This document shows positions 33,069 through 41,070 of a stretch of 41,070 nucleotides of DNA, one piece after another. The stretch is from Nitrospiraceae bacterium. Its GTDB lineage: Bacteria > Nitrospirota > Nitrospiria > Nitrospirales > Nitrospiraceae. Made by a program: the position numbers and the translations under genes. The notes under the pieces were generated by a model, which saw only the letters and a program-made list of their open reading frames with translations, was not told where the DNA came from and ran no database searches. Numbering within the stretch: the first letter of the stretch is position 1; each line of letters opens with the position of its first letter. Location of the stretch: positions 1 to 41,070 of the forward strand of contig JABFSG010000064.1 of assembly GCA_013140715.1 (NCBI GenBank), given 5' to 3'.

Positions 33069-33091
33069 AGTGGGCTCATGCCCACTTTTTT
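33069..33091 (+). terminator. Hairpin and U-tract in the rimP leader
   Basis: GTGGGC (33070-33075) TCAT GCCCAC (33080-33085) is followed by six T. It is an intrinsic terminator for the transaminase operon, or a partial attenuator if read-through feeds rimP, which begins 11 bp later. Confidence 0.75.
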
Positions 33092-33101
33092 GTTTGATCT
33101 C

Positions 33102-33617
33102 ATGAATGAGTCATCCAAAGATACGGGGCTTGGGGTGTCGTTGAGGGAGTCCCGACCGGTCGCTGATCGCATCAGCGAGGTGGTGTCGCCCATCCTCTGG
33201 GCACTGGGTTTGGAATTGGTTGATGTCGTGTGTGTGGGGCAGGGTGCGCGGTCAGTTGTTCGCGTATTTATCGATAAGTTGGGCGGCGTCACGGTAGAGG
33301 ATTGCGGGCGTGCACACCTCGCGATCGGTCCAGCCCTGGACGTGGCTGATCCGTTCCCCCATGCCTATACGTTGGAAGTCTCCTCGCCCGGTCTGGATCG
33401 GCCCTTCAAACGGATTCAGGATTATCGCCGAGCGTTAGGGAAGCAAGTGAATGTGAAGCTTAGGCAGCCGATCGATCGACAGTGGCGTGTGGTCGGACTA
33501 TTGGCGGAAGTGAATGAACAGGGGATTGCAGTCGTGGTGAGTGATCCTCGTCCCGAGCGGAAGATCGTCCTTGAGTTCGACTCAGTTGCTGAAGTTCGGC
33601 GCGTCGTCACGTTTTAG
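33102..33617 (+). CDS. rimP: Ribosome maturation factor RimP
   Basis: 171 aa from ATG 33102. VVSPILWALGLELVDVVCVG, VRVFIDKLGGVTVEDCGRAH and LEVSSPGLDRPFKRIQDYRR are diagnostic. It assists maturation of the 30S subunit. It heads the conserved rimP-nusA-infB operon. The start is uncertain: an upstream ATG at 33078 lies in the loop of the hairpin, and no RBS supports either. Confidence 0.93.
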   Translation: MNESSKDTGLGVSLRESRPVADRISEVVSPILWALGLELVDVVCVGQGARSVVRVFIDKLGGVTVEDCGRAHLAIGPALDVADPFPHAYTLEVSSPGLDRPFKRIQDYRRALGKQVNVKLRQPIDRQWRVVGLLAEVNEQGIAVVVSDPRPERKIVLEFDSVAEVRRVVTF

Positions 33618-33671
33618 GCAGCACCGCCGCATTGCAGTGTGGCTGTGGGGACAGTCGTCGGAGAGTAAACT

Positions 33672-34835
33672 ATGAATCGAGAATTGATTTCAGTTATCGA
33701 TGAACTTGGTCGGCAAAAGGGAATCGAGAAGACCCGAGTCATTGGGGCGATCGAAGCCGCCCTCCAAGTGGCTGCCAAGAAGCGGTTCGGGCAGGCTGAA
33801 AATATTCAAGTCGAGATCGACCCCAAGACGGGTGAGATCTCCGTCGTGTCGAAAAAGACCATCGTCGATGCGGTCATCAATCCGAAAACGGAGGTTTCCC
33901 TTCAGGAGGCCCGCCAGTTTGACAGCGAGGCGGAGGTCGGCGATGAGATTGGGTCACTCATCGAAATGAGCGACTTGGGACGAATCGCTGCACAAACTGC
34001 CAAACAAGTCATCTTTCAAAAGGTCCGAGAAGCTGAGTGGGAAGCGGTTCAAAAGGAATATTCCACGAGGCAAGGAGATCTGGTTAACGGCATCATTCTC
34101 GGGGTCGAGCGCCGGAACTACTTGGTGGATTTGGGCAAGACCGAAGCAGTATTGCCGATTCAGGAGCAGATTCCGCGGGAAACGTACCGCGGCGGTGATC
34201 GGGTCAAGGCCATGCTCTTGGAAGTGCGCAGAACCCCGAAGGACGTCCAGGTCATCTTGACGAGAAGCCACCCGCAATTTGTGGCGAAGCTCTTCGAGTT
34301 GGAAGTCCCGGAGGTGCTCGAAAAAATCGTTGAGATCAAGTCTATTGTGCGGGAGCCCGGTGATCGGACCAAGATTGCCGTAACGTCCCGAGAGAAGGCG
34401 GTCGATCCGGTCGGGGCCTGTGTGGGAATCAAGGGATCGCGTGTCCAGGCGGTGGTCCGCGAACTGCGTGGAGAAAAAATCGACATCATTACCTGGACCT
34501 CCGATCCGCGCGTATTTATTGCCGAGGCCTTGAATCCTGCAAGCATTGAGAAGGTCGGCGTCGATGAGGAAAAGAAGTCGGCTTTGGTCGTGGTTGCAGA
34601 TTCCCAGCTGTCTCTCGCGATCGGGAAGAACGGTCAAAATGTACGGTTGGCCGCTCGTCTTACCGGCTGGAAGATCGATATCATCAGCGCGACGGAGTAC
34701 GAAAAAGAAAAGGCCGAACGAGATAAAGAGATCAAAGCGGCGTTAGCGGAGGAAACTGAGGCGCTGCATCAGCAAGAAGAAGCCCGAGAGCAGGAATTGA
34801 AGGCTCGGGCAGAATCGGAGCCGGATGCCGGATAA
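33672..34835 (+). CDS. nusA: Transcription termination/antitermination factor NusA
   Basis: 387 aa. N-terminal RNA-polymerase-binding domain ([20 protein letters not shown]), S1 domain ([20 protein letters not shown]) and two KH domains ([11 protein letters not shown]-like [20 protein letters not shown] and [20 protein letters not shown]). The C-terminus is a short Glu/Gln-rich helix; the acidic repeats of E. coli NusA are absent. GGAGAG precedes the ATG. Confidence 0.96.
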   Translation: MNRELISVIDELGRQKGIEKTRVIGAIEAALQVAAKKRFGQAENIQVEIDPKTGEISVVSKKTIVDAVINPKTEVSLQEARQFDSEAEVGDEIGSLIEMSDLGRIAAQTAKQVIFQKVREAEWEAVQKEYSTRQGDLVNGIILGVERRNYLVDLGKTEAVLPIQEQIPRETYRGGDRVKAMLLEVRRTPKDVQVILTRSHPQFVAKLFELEVPEVLEKIVEIKSIVREPGDRTKIAVTSREKAVDPVGACVGIKGSRVQAVVRELRGEKIDIITWTSDPRVFIAEALNPASIEKVGVDEEKKSALVVVADSQLSLAIGKNGQNVRLAARLTGWKIDIISATEYEKEKAERDKEIKAALAEETEALHQQEEAREQELKARAESEPDAG

Positions 34836-34867
34836 ACTGGACCAAGAAGAGTAGGTGTCAAATTCTC

Positions 34868-37411
34868 ATGCGTGTGTATGCATTGGCTAAGCAACTCGGG
34901 ATGGAAAACCGTGATCTTATCCCGGAATTGAAACGGATGGGAGTCACGGTCGCGTCGCACAGTAGCGCGTTGGATGATGATGTGGTGCAGAAGGTTTTGG
35001 AGAAGCTCGGTCCGAAGCTCAAGGCTCAGGGGAAAACGCCTGGTAGGACGGCTGAGGCCGATGCCGATGTCGGTCGAGGTGAGCGGAGCAAGGCCGGGCT
35101 CTCCCAAGCAGCCCCGGCGCCGGAGGAGCCTTCTAAGTCCGACAAGCGACGCATTCTTATCAAGCGTAAAAGAGCCGATGACCTTCCAGCGGAAGAGGCA
35201 ACGTCTCTGCCTGCAGTTGAATCAGTAGGCGTATCCGTAGTGTCCGTCGATGTTTCCGTGGCTAGTTCTCCGCCCGCAGTGCACCCCCAATCTGGAACCC
35301 CAGCCGTTACGCATGTCGATCCGACGGTGACGCTTGATCCGTCTCATGTTATCGGAGCGCCGATTGCTCCGGTTCCTGCTACCGCCGTCAAACCGGCGGT
35401 CGTGCCAAGCGTCGATGTAATTGCGGGGAAAAAGAAGACGCTCTCCCTCGAAGAAATGCAAGCTGAGGGTTTGAAAGAGAAGGCGAAAAAGGTTCGTAAG
35501 CCGGGACGTACGCGGGAAGAAGAAGAGCTTCGGCTTCGTGAGGATGCGGCTCGCTGGCAGGATCTTCGCGCCATTCCCATGCAGCAGCGTCGTGACGACC
35601 GTAGCAAGCACGCGCATCACAGTGCGCCCGGAGAGGTGACTAAGCCACGGAGAAAGAGTTTTAAGTTTGTGCCGGGTATGACAGTCAAGGAGTTCGCCGA
35701 GCTGATCGGACAGCGTCCGGCCGACATCATGCGCAAGCTGATGGATATGGGCCAGATGCTCACATTCAATCAGACTATGAATGTCGACGCAGCGGGGATT
35801 ATTGCGGAGGAGCATGGGGTCAAGATCGATGTGACGATGGAGAAGGCCGGAGAAGAGCTGTTGGACTCGATGGTCGAAACGGACGAGAATGCCCGGTTTG
35901 AGCCGCGGCCGGCGGTCGTGACGATCATGGGCCATGTGGATCACGGCAAGACATCGTTGCTCGATGCTATCAGACAAACGAAGGTGGCAGAAGGTGAAGC
36001 CGGTGGGATCACACAGCATATCGGCGCATACACGGTTGGGGTTCGCGGGAAGCAGGTGACGTTCCTGGACACGCCGGGCCACGAAGCGTTTACCGCCATG
36101 CGAGGCCGTGGCGCCAAGATTACCGATATCGTTATTCTAGTCGTGGCGGCAGACGATGGCGTGATGCCGCAGACCATCGAAGCGATCAATCATGCCAAGG
36201 CTGCGTCCGTTCCGATTATTGTAGCGATCAACAAGATCGACAAACCCGGCGCCAATGCTGATCGTGTGAAGAACGCCTTGTCTGAACATGGACTCATATC
36301 CGAGTCCTGGGGCGGCGACACGATCATGGTGGAGGTCTCAGCCAAAGAGAAGATTGGCCTGGATGCTCTGTTGGAGATGATTCTTCTGCAGTCTGAAGTG
36401 CTGGAGCTCAAGGCCGATCCGCATCGTCTGGCAAAGGGCGTGGTTGTGGAGGCCAAGCTGGAGCGCGGCCGTGGTCCTGTGGCGACGGTGCTGGTTCAGA
36501 GCGGGACGCTTCGCGTCGGCGACGTGTTTGTCGTCGGAATTGTGAGTGGAAAGGTTCGCGTCTTGATCACGCATACGGGGGCAAAAGTGCAAGAGGCCGG
36601 TCCTTCTATCCCGGTTGAAGTGGCCGGGCTTCCCGGTGTGCCGTCCGCCGGTGATGTCTTTCAGGTCGTCAAGGATGAACGGATCGCGCGTGAGATCGCG
36701 GAAGAACGAGCGCGCAAGCAGCGAACGGCCGATTTGTCTGGGTCAGCGAAGGTCACGCTGGACGATTTGTTCTCTAAGATCAAGGAAGGATCCGTCAAGG
36801 AGCTGGCATTGGTGATCAAGTCCGACGTCCAGGGATCGGCTGAAGCGCTGACGGCAGGGGTTGAAAAACTTGCAACCGCCGCCGTCAAACTGCGCGTCAT
36901 TCACAGCGGCGTCGGCGGGATCACGGAATCCGATGTGTTGCTGGCTGCCGCATCGAACGCCATTGTTGTCGGGTTCAATGTCAGGCCGGAACCGAAGGCC
37001 TCCACTCTGGCCGAACAGCAGGGTGTCGACGTCCGTCTGTACACCATTATTTACGACGCGTTGGCCGAGATTAAAGCTGCCATGGAAGGGTTGCTCGAGC
37101 CGACTCTCAAAGAACGGACGTTGGGCCGGGCCGAAGTGCGACAGGTCTTCACCGTATCCAAGGCCGGTGTCATTGCGGGATCCTATGTGGTGGACGGCAC
37201 GATCACCCGTGCTGCTATCGGAGTACGGGTGATTCGAGACAACGTGGTGGTCTATGAGGGAAAGCTTGGATCGTTGCGTCGCTTCAAGGACGACGTTCGT
37301 GAAGTGCAGCAAGGGTATGAGTGCGGAATCAGCGTCGAGAACTTCAACGACATCAAGGCGGGAGACATCATTGAAGCCTACGCGATCGACAAGATCGCTG
37401 CAAAACTCTGA
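34868..37411 (+). CDS. infB: Translation initiation factor IF-2
   Basis: 847 aa. An IF2_N domain ([20 protein letters not shown]) is followed by a long Pro/Val/Lys-rich linker and a second IF2_N-like helix region ([19 protein letters not shown]). The G domain has [12 protein letters not shown] (~355), [13 protein letters not shown] and NKID. Domains II-IV and the initiator-tRNA-binding C-terminus ([30 protein letters not shown]) are complete. It lies 32 bp after nusA; no ylxR gene is between them. Confidence 0.97.
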   Translation: MRVYALAKQLGMENRDLIPELKRMGVTVASHSSALDDDVVQKVLEKLGPKLKAQGKTPGRTAEADADVGRGERSKAGLSQAAPAPEEPSKSDKRRILIKRKRADDLPAEEATSLPAVESVGVSVVSVDVSVASSPPAVHPQSGTPAVTHVDPTVTLDPSHVIGAPIAPVPATAVKPAVVPSVDVIAGKKKTLSLEEMQAEGLKEKAKKVRKPGRTREEEELRLREDAARWQDLRAIPMQQRRDDRSKHAHHSAPGEVTKPRRKSFKFVPGMTVKEFAELIGQRPADIMRKLMDMGQMLTFNQTMNVDAAGIIAEEHGVKIDVTMEKAGEELLDSMVETDENARFEPRPAVVTIMGHVDHGKTSLLDAIRQTKVAEGEAGGITQHIGAYTVGVRGKQVTFLDTPGHEAFTAMRGRGAKITDIVILVVAADDGVMPQTIEAINHAKAASVPIIVAINKIDKPGANADRVKNALSEHGLISESWGGDTIMVEVSAKEKIGLDALLEMILLQSEVLELKADPHRLAKGVVVEAKLERGRGPVATVLVQSGTLRVGDVFVVGIVSGKVRVLITHTGAKVQEAGPSIPVEVAGLPGVPSAGDVFQVVKDERIAREIAEERARKQRTADLSGSAKVTLDDLFSKIKEGSVKELALVIKSDVQGSAEALTAGVEKLATAAVKLRVIHSGVGGITESDVLLAAASNAIVVGFNVRPEPKASTLAEQQGVDVRLYTIIYDALAEIKAAMEGLLEPTLKERTLGRAEVRQVFTVSKAGVIAGSYVVDGTITRAAIGVRVIRDNVVVYEGKLGSLRRFKDDVREVQQGYECGISVENFNDIKAGDIIEAYAIDKIAAKL

Positions 37412-37427
37412 GGCATAAGTCTGCCCT

Positions 37428-37715
37428 GTGGGTATCATCGTCGGACTCTGCACGGTCGAACTGTTCATCCCCGAGAGTCATTCGTTGAAGGATAAGCGGC
37501 AGGTGTTATTGAGTCTCAAAGATCGACTGCGGGATAAGTTCAATCTCTCGGTTGCCGAGGTCGATGGGCAGGATCTGTGGCAGAAGGCCGTCTTGGGACT
37601 TGCCTGTGTGGCCAACGAAGGACGCTACGTGAACCAGGTGTGCGATCAGGCATTGAGCTTGATTAGGAGCGTCCCAGCAGTGGAGATTGTCCAGTCCCGA
37701 GTGGAATTGTTGTGA
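37428..37715 (+). CDS. YlxP/DUF503-family protein
   Basis: 95 aa: IVGLCTVELFIPESHSLKDK, RQVLLSLKDRLRDKFNLSVA and a C-terminal strand VEIVQSRVELL are diagnostic of DUF503. The usual position between infB and rbfA supports the call. Function is unclear, probably ribosome-related. Start is GTG. Confidence 0.9.
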   Translation: MGIIVGLCTVELFIPESHSLKDKRQVLLSLKDRLRDKFNLSVAEVDGQDLWQKAVLGLACVANEGRYVNQVCDQALSLIRSVPAVEIVQSRVELL

Positions 37716-37730
37716 CGGCAGTATGCCCAG

Positions 37731-37852
37731 CAGGGTACTCAAAATGGCCGTCCAGCAAGGCCGCAATAAGCGAAGAGGCGAGGCGTACGCTTCAGTACGT
37801 TGAGTCTCTGAGCGACGCGAGAACGAAGCGGGTGGACTTTTTCAGCATCCTG
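37731..37852. repeat. 122-bp dispersed inverted-repeat element (copy D) between ylxP and rbfA
   Basis: The left end CAGGGTACTCAAAATGG (37731 onward) and the right end TGGACTTTTTCAGCATCCTG (37833-37852) resemble the CAGGATGCT(G/C)AAAAAG termini of copies A and B. The inner part is different: GAGGCGTACGCTTCAGTACG, then TTGAGTCTCTGAGCGACGCG. It sits in the operon 15 bp past ylxP and runs to 5 bp before the rbfA start. Confidence 0.75.
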
Positions 37853-37856
37853 CTAG

Positions 37857-38258
37857 GTGGAGCGTGAGGTGGCTAAGACTGGGTACCATCGAGCCGATCG
37901 TGTCGCCGATCAAATCCGCATGGAAGTAGCGGATATTCTCATGCGCAAGATCAAGGATCCGCGTGTGCAATCCGTGACCGTGACCGATGTGAAATTGACC
38001 AGCGATCTGCGGATTGCGCGTGTATTTGTGACGGCCATGGGAACGGAAGAAGAAGAACGAAACGCCTTAGCCGGGCTGGCTCAAGCCAGCGGGTTTGTCC
38101 GCGGTGAGCTGGGGCGCCGACTCTCTCTCCGGTATCTGCCGGAGATCGTCTTTGCCAAGGATGTCAGTGGGCCAAGAGGCGATCGAGTCTTGAAATTATT
38201 GGACGATCTCCAGATCAAAACGGATTGTGAGTCACCCGAAGAGAAAATGAGTTCGTAG
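37857..38258 (+). CDS. rbfA: Ribosome-binding factor A
   Basis: 133 aa with the KH-like fold: RADRVADQIRMEVADILMRK, IKDPRVQSVTVTDVKLTSDL, RIARVFVTAMG and RRLSLRYLPEIVFAKD. It helps process the 5' end of 16S rRNA. The annotated start GTG 37857 and GTG 37869 are both possible; the latter has GGTGGAG upstream. The repeat element next to it ends 4 bp before. Confidence 0.94.
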   Translation: MEREVAKTGYHRADRVADQIRMEVADILMRKIKDPRVQSVTVTDVKLTSDLRIARVFVTAMGTEEEERNALAGLAQASGFVRGELGRRLSLRYLPEIVFAKDVSGPRGDRVLKLLDDLQIKTDCESPEEKMSS

Positions 38259-38271
38259 TATCGGGGTCGTG

Positions 38272-39228
38272 ATGATGAATCTCGCACAGAGCTGCGCCAT
38301 TGTCGACGGAGTCCTAACAGTCAAGAAAGAATTCGGCTGGACTTCCCACGACGTTGTGGCAAAAGTACGGCATCTTCTCGGCGGAGTCAAAGTCGGTCAT
38401 GCCGGTACGCTCGACCCTGCTTCAACAGGAGTCCTGCCTCTGCTGATCGGGCGGGGAACCCGTATCGCCGAATATCTCGTCGAGTGGGATAAAGAATACC
38501 ATGCCGTGCTTCGTCTCGGCGAAACCACCGATACACAGGACGCGACGGGAACGGTGCTAGCCAGTCTGGCGAGTGATTGGGTGACGCCAGAGGCCATTCA
38601 TGCGGCGGTCGATCGATTCCGTGGACCGATTGAACAAATTCCGCCGATGTATTCGGCGGTGAAGGTCGGCGGCGTTCCTCTGTATAAGTCCGCGCGGGCT
38701 GGTAAAACGATTGCCCGGGCTGCTCGAGTGATCGTGATCCATACCCTCGACGTGTTGGCCATTCAGGGGCGGGACATCACCCTGCGCATCGTCTGCTCGA
38801 AAGGCACCTACGTACGGACGCTCTGTGCCGACATAGGAGAGGCATTGGGTGTCGGCGGCCATATGTTGGCATTAGAGCGAAGACGAGTGGGTCCTTTGAC
38901 GATCGACCACGCACTGACGGTCGATGAGGTGGTCACACGTCATGCTATCGGTCGATTGGGAAACGATCTATTGTCGCTGAATCGTACGCTGGACCAACTG
39001 GGGACTGTGGTAGTGGATGAACAGACTGTCGACCGTGTGCGACACGGGGTTCCGGTGCCTGCAGTCCAGATTCTTCATTGTGATGAGGCGGCCGATCGAG
39101 CGCGCCGATCACACAAGGCGATTCGTATCCAGGGTACAGACGGACGCTTGGTGGCAATCGGAAAGTATTCAGAAGTTTCGGATGGTGTCGTCAACATCGA
39201 TAAGGTGTTGGTCGATCAGGACGTATGA
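38272..39228 (+). CDS. truB: tRNA pseudouridine-55 synthase TruB
   Basis: 318 aa. GHAGTLDPASTGVLPLLIGR contains the catalytic Asp; PPMYSAVKVGGVPLYK and CSKGTYVRTLCADIGEALG are family motifs, and a C-terminal PUA-like domain follows (AIRIQGTDGRLVAIGK). It makes pseudouridine 55 in tRNAs. GTG 38269 or the adjacent ATGs may be the start. Confidence 0.95.
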   Translation: MMNLAQSCAIVDGVLTVKKEFGWTSHDVVAKVRHLLGGVKVGHAGTLDPASTGVLPLLIGRGTRIAEYLVEWDKEYHAVLRLGETTDTQDATGTVLASLASDWVTPEAIHAAVDRFRGPIEQIPPMYSAVKVGGVPLYKSARAGKTIARAARVIVIHTLDVLAIQGRDITLRIVCSKGTYVRTLCADIGEALGVGGHMLALERRRVGPLTIDHALTVDEVVTRHAIGRLGNDLLSLNRTLDQLGTVVVDEQTVDRVRHGVPVPAVQILHCDEAADRARRSHKAIRIQGTDGRLVAIGKYSEVSDGVVNIDKVLVDQDV

Positions 39229-39278
39229 TACGGCGTTGCGGATAGGGATAAAGATACGGAATAGGAAGGAAAGAGCCC

Positions 39279-39548
39279 ATGGCATTACTGAAAGAAGCAA
39301 AGACCGAGTTGATCAAACAGTACCGGCAGCATGAGACGGATTCCGGCTCGCCGGAAGTTCAGATTGCGGTGTTGACCAACCGAATCACGTATTTGACGGA
39401 ACATTTCAAGCTGCACAAGAAAGATCATCACTCCCGGCGCGGCCTGCTTCTTCTGGTCGGGCGGCGGCGGCGGTTGTTGGATTATCTTCGCGGCGTCAGC
39501 GATGCCCGCTATCGTGCGGTGATCGAACGATTGGGCATCAGAAAGTAG
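39279..39548 (+). CDS. rpsO: 30S ribosomal protein S15
   Basis: 89 aa with the full S15 signature: [40 protein letters not shown] and [22 protein letters not shown] precedes the ATG. Confidence 0.98.
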   Translation: MALLKEAKTELIKQYRQHETDSGSPEVQIAVLTNRITYLTEHFKLHKKDHHSRRGLLLLVGRRRRLLDYLRGVSDARYRAVIERLGIRK

Positions 39549-39558
39549 CATCCTGTCT

Positions 39559-39586
39559 CGCTGTGGCGTCAGGGGGCGCCACAGCG
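39559..39586 (+). promoter_or_regulatory. Hairpin in the rpsO-pnp spacer
   Basis: CGCTGTGGCG (39559-39568) pairs perfectly with CGCCACAGCG (39577-39586). There is no U-tract. In E. coli the same spacer carries an RNase III site that controls pnp; an equivalent role is an inference from position and structure. Confidence 0.55.
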
Positions 39587-39692
39587 GGTAGTCATCAGTC
39601 GCACAGGTGAACACTGACAGAGGCTGGAGTGTCCCCGTTCGCTCGAGTTTCTCTCTGTGGGCATCTGTGGGGCCTAACCAGAGGAGACCCAG

Positions 39693-41070
39693 ATGGTACA
39701 CACAGTTGAAATAGAAGTTGCCGGGCGCATTCTGCGGCTCGAGACCGGTCGTGTGGCACGACAAGCAGATGGTTCGATTTGGGCTTCGTACGGCGACACC
39801 GTCGTATTGGCGACGGCCGTCGCCTCACAGGTTGCCAAGCCGGGCATCGATTTTCTTCCCCTCACGGTCGATTATCAGGAAAAATCCTTCGCCGCCGGAA
39901 AAATTCCCGGCGGATATTTCAAGCGAGAGGCGCGTCCATCGGAAAAAGCTGTGCTGACCAGCAGGCAGATCGACCGGGGACTCCGTCCGCTCTTTCCGGA
40001 GGGTTACTACTTCGAGACTCAGATCATTGCTTCAGTCCTCTCGGCCGATCAGACCGGCTCGTCCGACATCCTCGGTATTATCGCCTCCTCTGCTGCCCTG
40101 ACCGTCTCGAATATTCCGTTCGACAATCCCATTGCAGGCGTAAGAATTGGTCGACTGGATGGCAGGTTCGTGGTCAACCCTGATCTTGAGACGGTAGCGA
40201 AGAGCGAGCTACATCTCGTGGTGGCCGGGACGGCTGATGCGGTCATGATGGTTGAAGCAGGGGCGAACGAATTGTCCGAAGCCGTCATGCTTGAGGCGAT
40301 CGAACTCGCTCACGCCGAGATTAAGAAGATTGTATCCAAGATTCGTGAACTGCAGGCTGTTGCCGGAAAGCCCAAGCGGAAGGTGGCGAAGGAGCAGATT
40401 GACTCAGCACTCGCCGCTCAAGTGAAGGCCTTGGTGGCGCAAGGGATCCGCGAGGCCATCATGATTCCGAACAAAGCAGCGAGGCAGGAGCGGTTGGATG
40501 AGGTCAAGAACGACGCTGTCCAAAAGCTCAAGAACGCGGACGATCCAAATCGGGAGCGGCACGTCAAATTGGTGTTTCATGAACTGGAATATACGGAAGT
40601 CCGGAACATGATTCTGGAGAAAGGTTCGAGGGCGGATGGACGTGGCCCTGCTGATATCCGTCCGATCACTTGCGAAGTCGGCGCGCTGCCGCGGACACAC
40701 GGCTCTGCGATCTTCACCAGGGGTGAAACTCAAAGTTTAGCAGTGGTCACGCTGGGGACCACAGACGACGAGCAGCGAGTCGATGCATTGGAAGGGGAGT
40801 ACATGAGGACGTTCATGCTCCATTACAATTTCCCGCCATTCAGTGTCGGCGAGGCGCGGCCGCTTCGCTCACCGGGACGCCGGGAAGTGGGTCATGGCGC
40901 ATTGGCAGAACGGGCCTTGGTTTCAGTGGTTCCCAGTAAGGAGGTGTTCCCTTATACGCTTCGTATCGTGTCAGACATTCTCGAATCCAACGGATCCTCT
41001 TCGATGGCGACTGTCTGTGGTGGGAGCCTTGCTTTCATGGATGCAGGCGTGCCGATCAGAGAAGCGGTTG
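39693..41070 (+). CDS. pnp: Polynucleotide phosphorylase, N-terminal part
   Basis: The gene runs off the right edge; 459 codons are visible. First RNase PH domain: RQADGSIWASYGDTVVLATA, PGIDFLPLTVDYQEK and IPGGYFKREARPSEKAVLTS. The helical linker follows, and the second RNase PH domain starts at RADGRGPADIRPI, with TRGETQSLAVVTLG, HYNFPPFSVGEA and GRREVGHGALAERAL. KH and S1 domains would be outside the window. GAGGAG precedes ATG 39693. The enzyme degrades RNA 3' to 5' using phosphate. Confidence 0.97.
   Translation, partial: MVHTVEIEVAGRILRLETGRVARQADGSIWASYGDTVVLATAVASQVAKPGIDFLPLTVDYQEKSFAAGKIPGGYFKREARPSEKAVLTSRQIDRGLRPLFPEGYYFETQIIASVLSADQTGSSDILGIIASSAALTVSNIPFDNPIAGVRIGRLDGRFVVNPDLETVAKSELHLVVAGTADAVMMVEAGANELSEAVMLEAIELAHAEIKKIVSKIRELQAVAGKPKRKVAKEQIDSALAAQVKALVAQGIREAIMIPNKAARQERLDEVKNDAVQKLKNADDPNRERHVKLVFHELEYTEVRNMILEKGSRADGRGPADIRPITCEVGALPRTHGSAIFTRGETQSLAVVTLGTTDDEQRVDALEGEYMRTFMLHYNFPPFSVGEARPLRSPGRREVGHGALAERALVSVVPSKEVFPYTLRIVSDILESNGSSSMATVCGGSLAFMDAGVPIREAV

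Overview
The window looks like a chromosomal segment of a Nitrospira-type bacterium (phylum Nitrospirota). Three things suggest this: a Gram-negative-type proteasome operon whose Pup-like modifier ends in RTGE (the 'UBact' type), a five-gene 2-oxoacid:ferredoxin oxidoreductase cluster of the kind used in the reductive TCA cycle, and many families of secreted or HEAT-repeat proteins. The assignment is inferred from gene content; no marker gene fixes the species.

Layout. (1) 1-5908 (+): proteasome and tagging operon: ring ATPase ARC/Mpa (5' end outside the window), Dop, UBact, PrcB, PrcA, PafA. (2) 6108-6755 (+): class II aldolase/adducin-family protein, followed by a bidirectional terminator. 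(3) 6820-7145 (-): a tRNA-Asn(GUU) gene split inside its anticodon by a 250-nt group I intron. (4) 7246-11493 (-): a small unknown gene, then the five-subunit oxidoreductase operon. (5) 11837-18104 (mostly -): secreted LPP20/FlgT-like proteins, a TPR protein, YciI-like and DUF2203 proteins, and a lipase-like protein that lacks its serine. (6) 18328-25781 (+): a phosphodiesterase-fold protein lacking metal ligands, a small secreted protein, and five HEAT-repeat proteins separated by hairpins and dispersed repeats. (7) 25789-33041: UDP-glucose dehydrogenase (-), CBS protein, membrane-anchored spermidine-synthase-like protein, cupredoxin, ferredoxin (-), DUF192, Rieske, chagasin-like and D-amino-acid transaminase genes. 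(8) 33102 to the end (+): rimP-nusA-infB-ylxP-rbfA-truB-rpsO-pnp, with pnp cut by the window edge.

How genes work together. PafA would attach UBact to proteins, Dop would remove it, and ARC plus PrcA/PrcB would unfold and degrade the tagged proteins. The oxidoreductase would carry out ferredoxin-dependent reductive carboxylation. The last operon is the classical transcription/translation/RNA-decay cluster.

The most noteworthy observations are the group I intron in tRNA-Asn, the proteasome ATPase ending in QII rather than the QYL of mycobacterial Mpa, the HEAT-repeat cluster, two probable pseudoenzymes, and a family of dispersed inverted-repeat elements that sits inside several operons.
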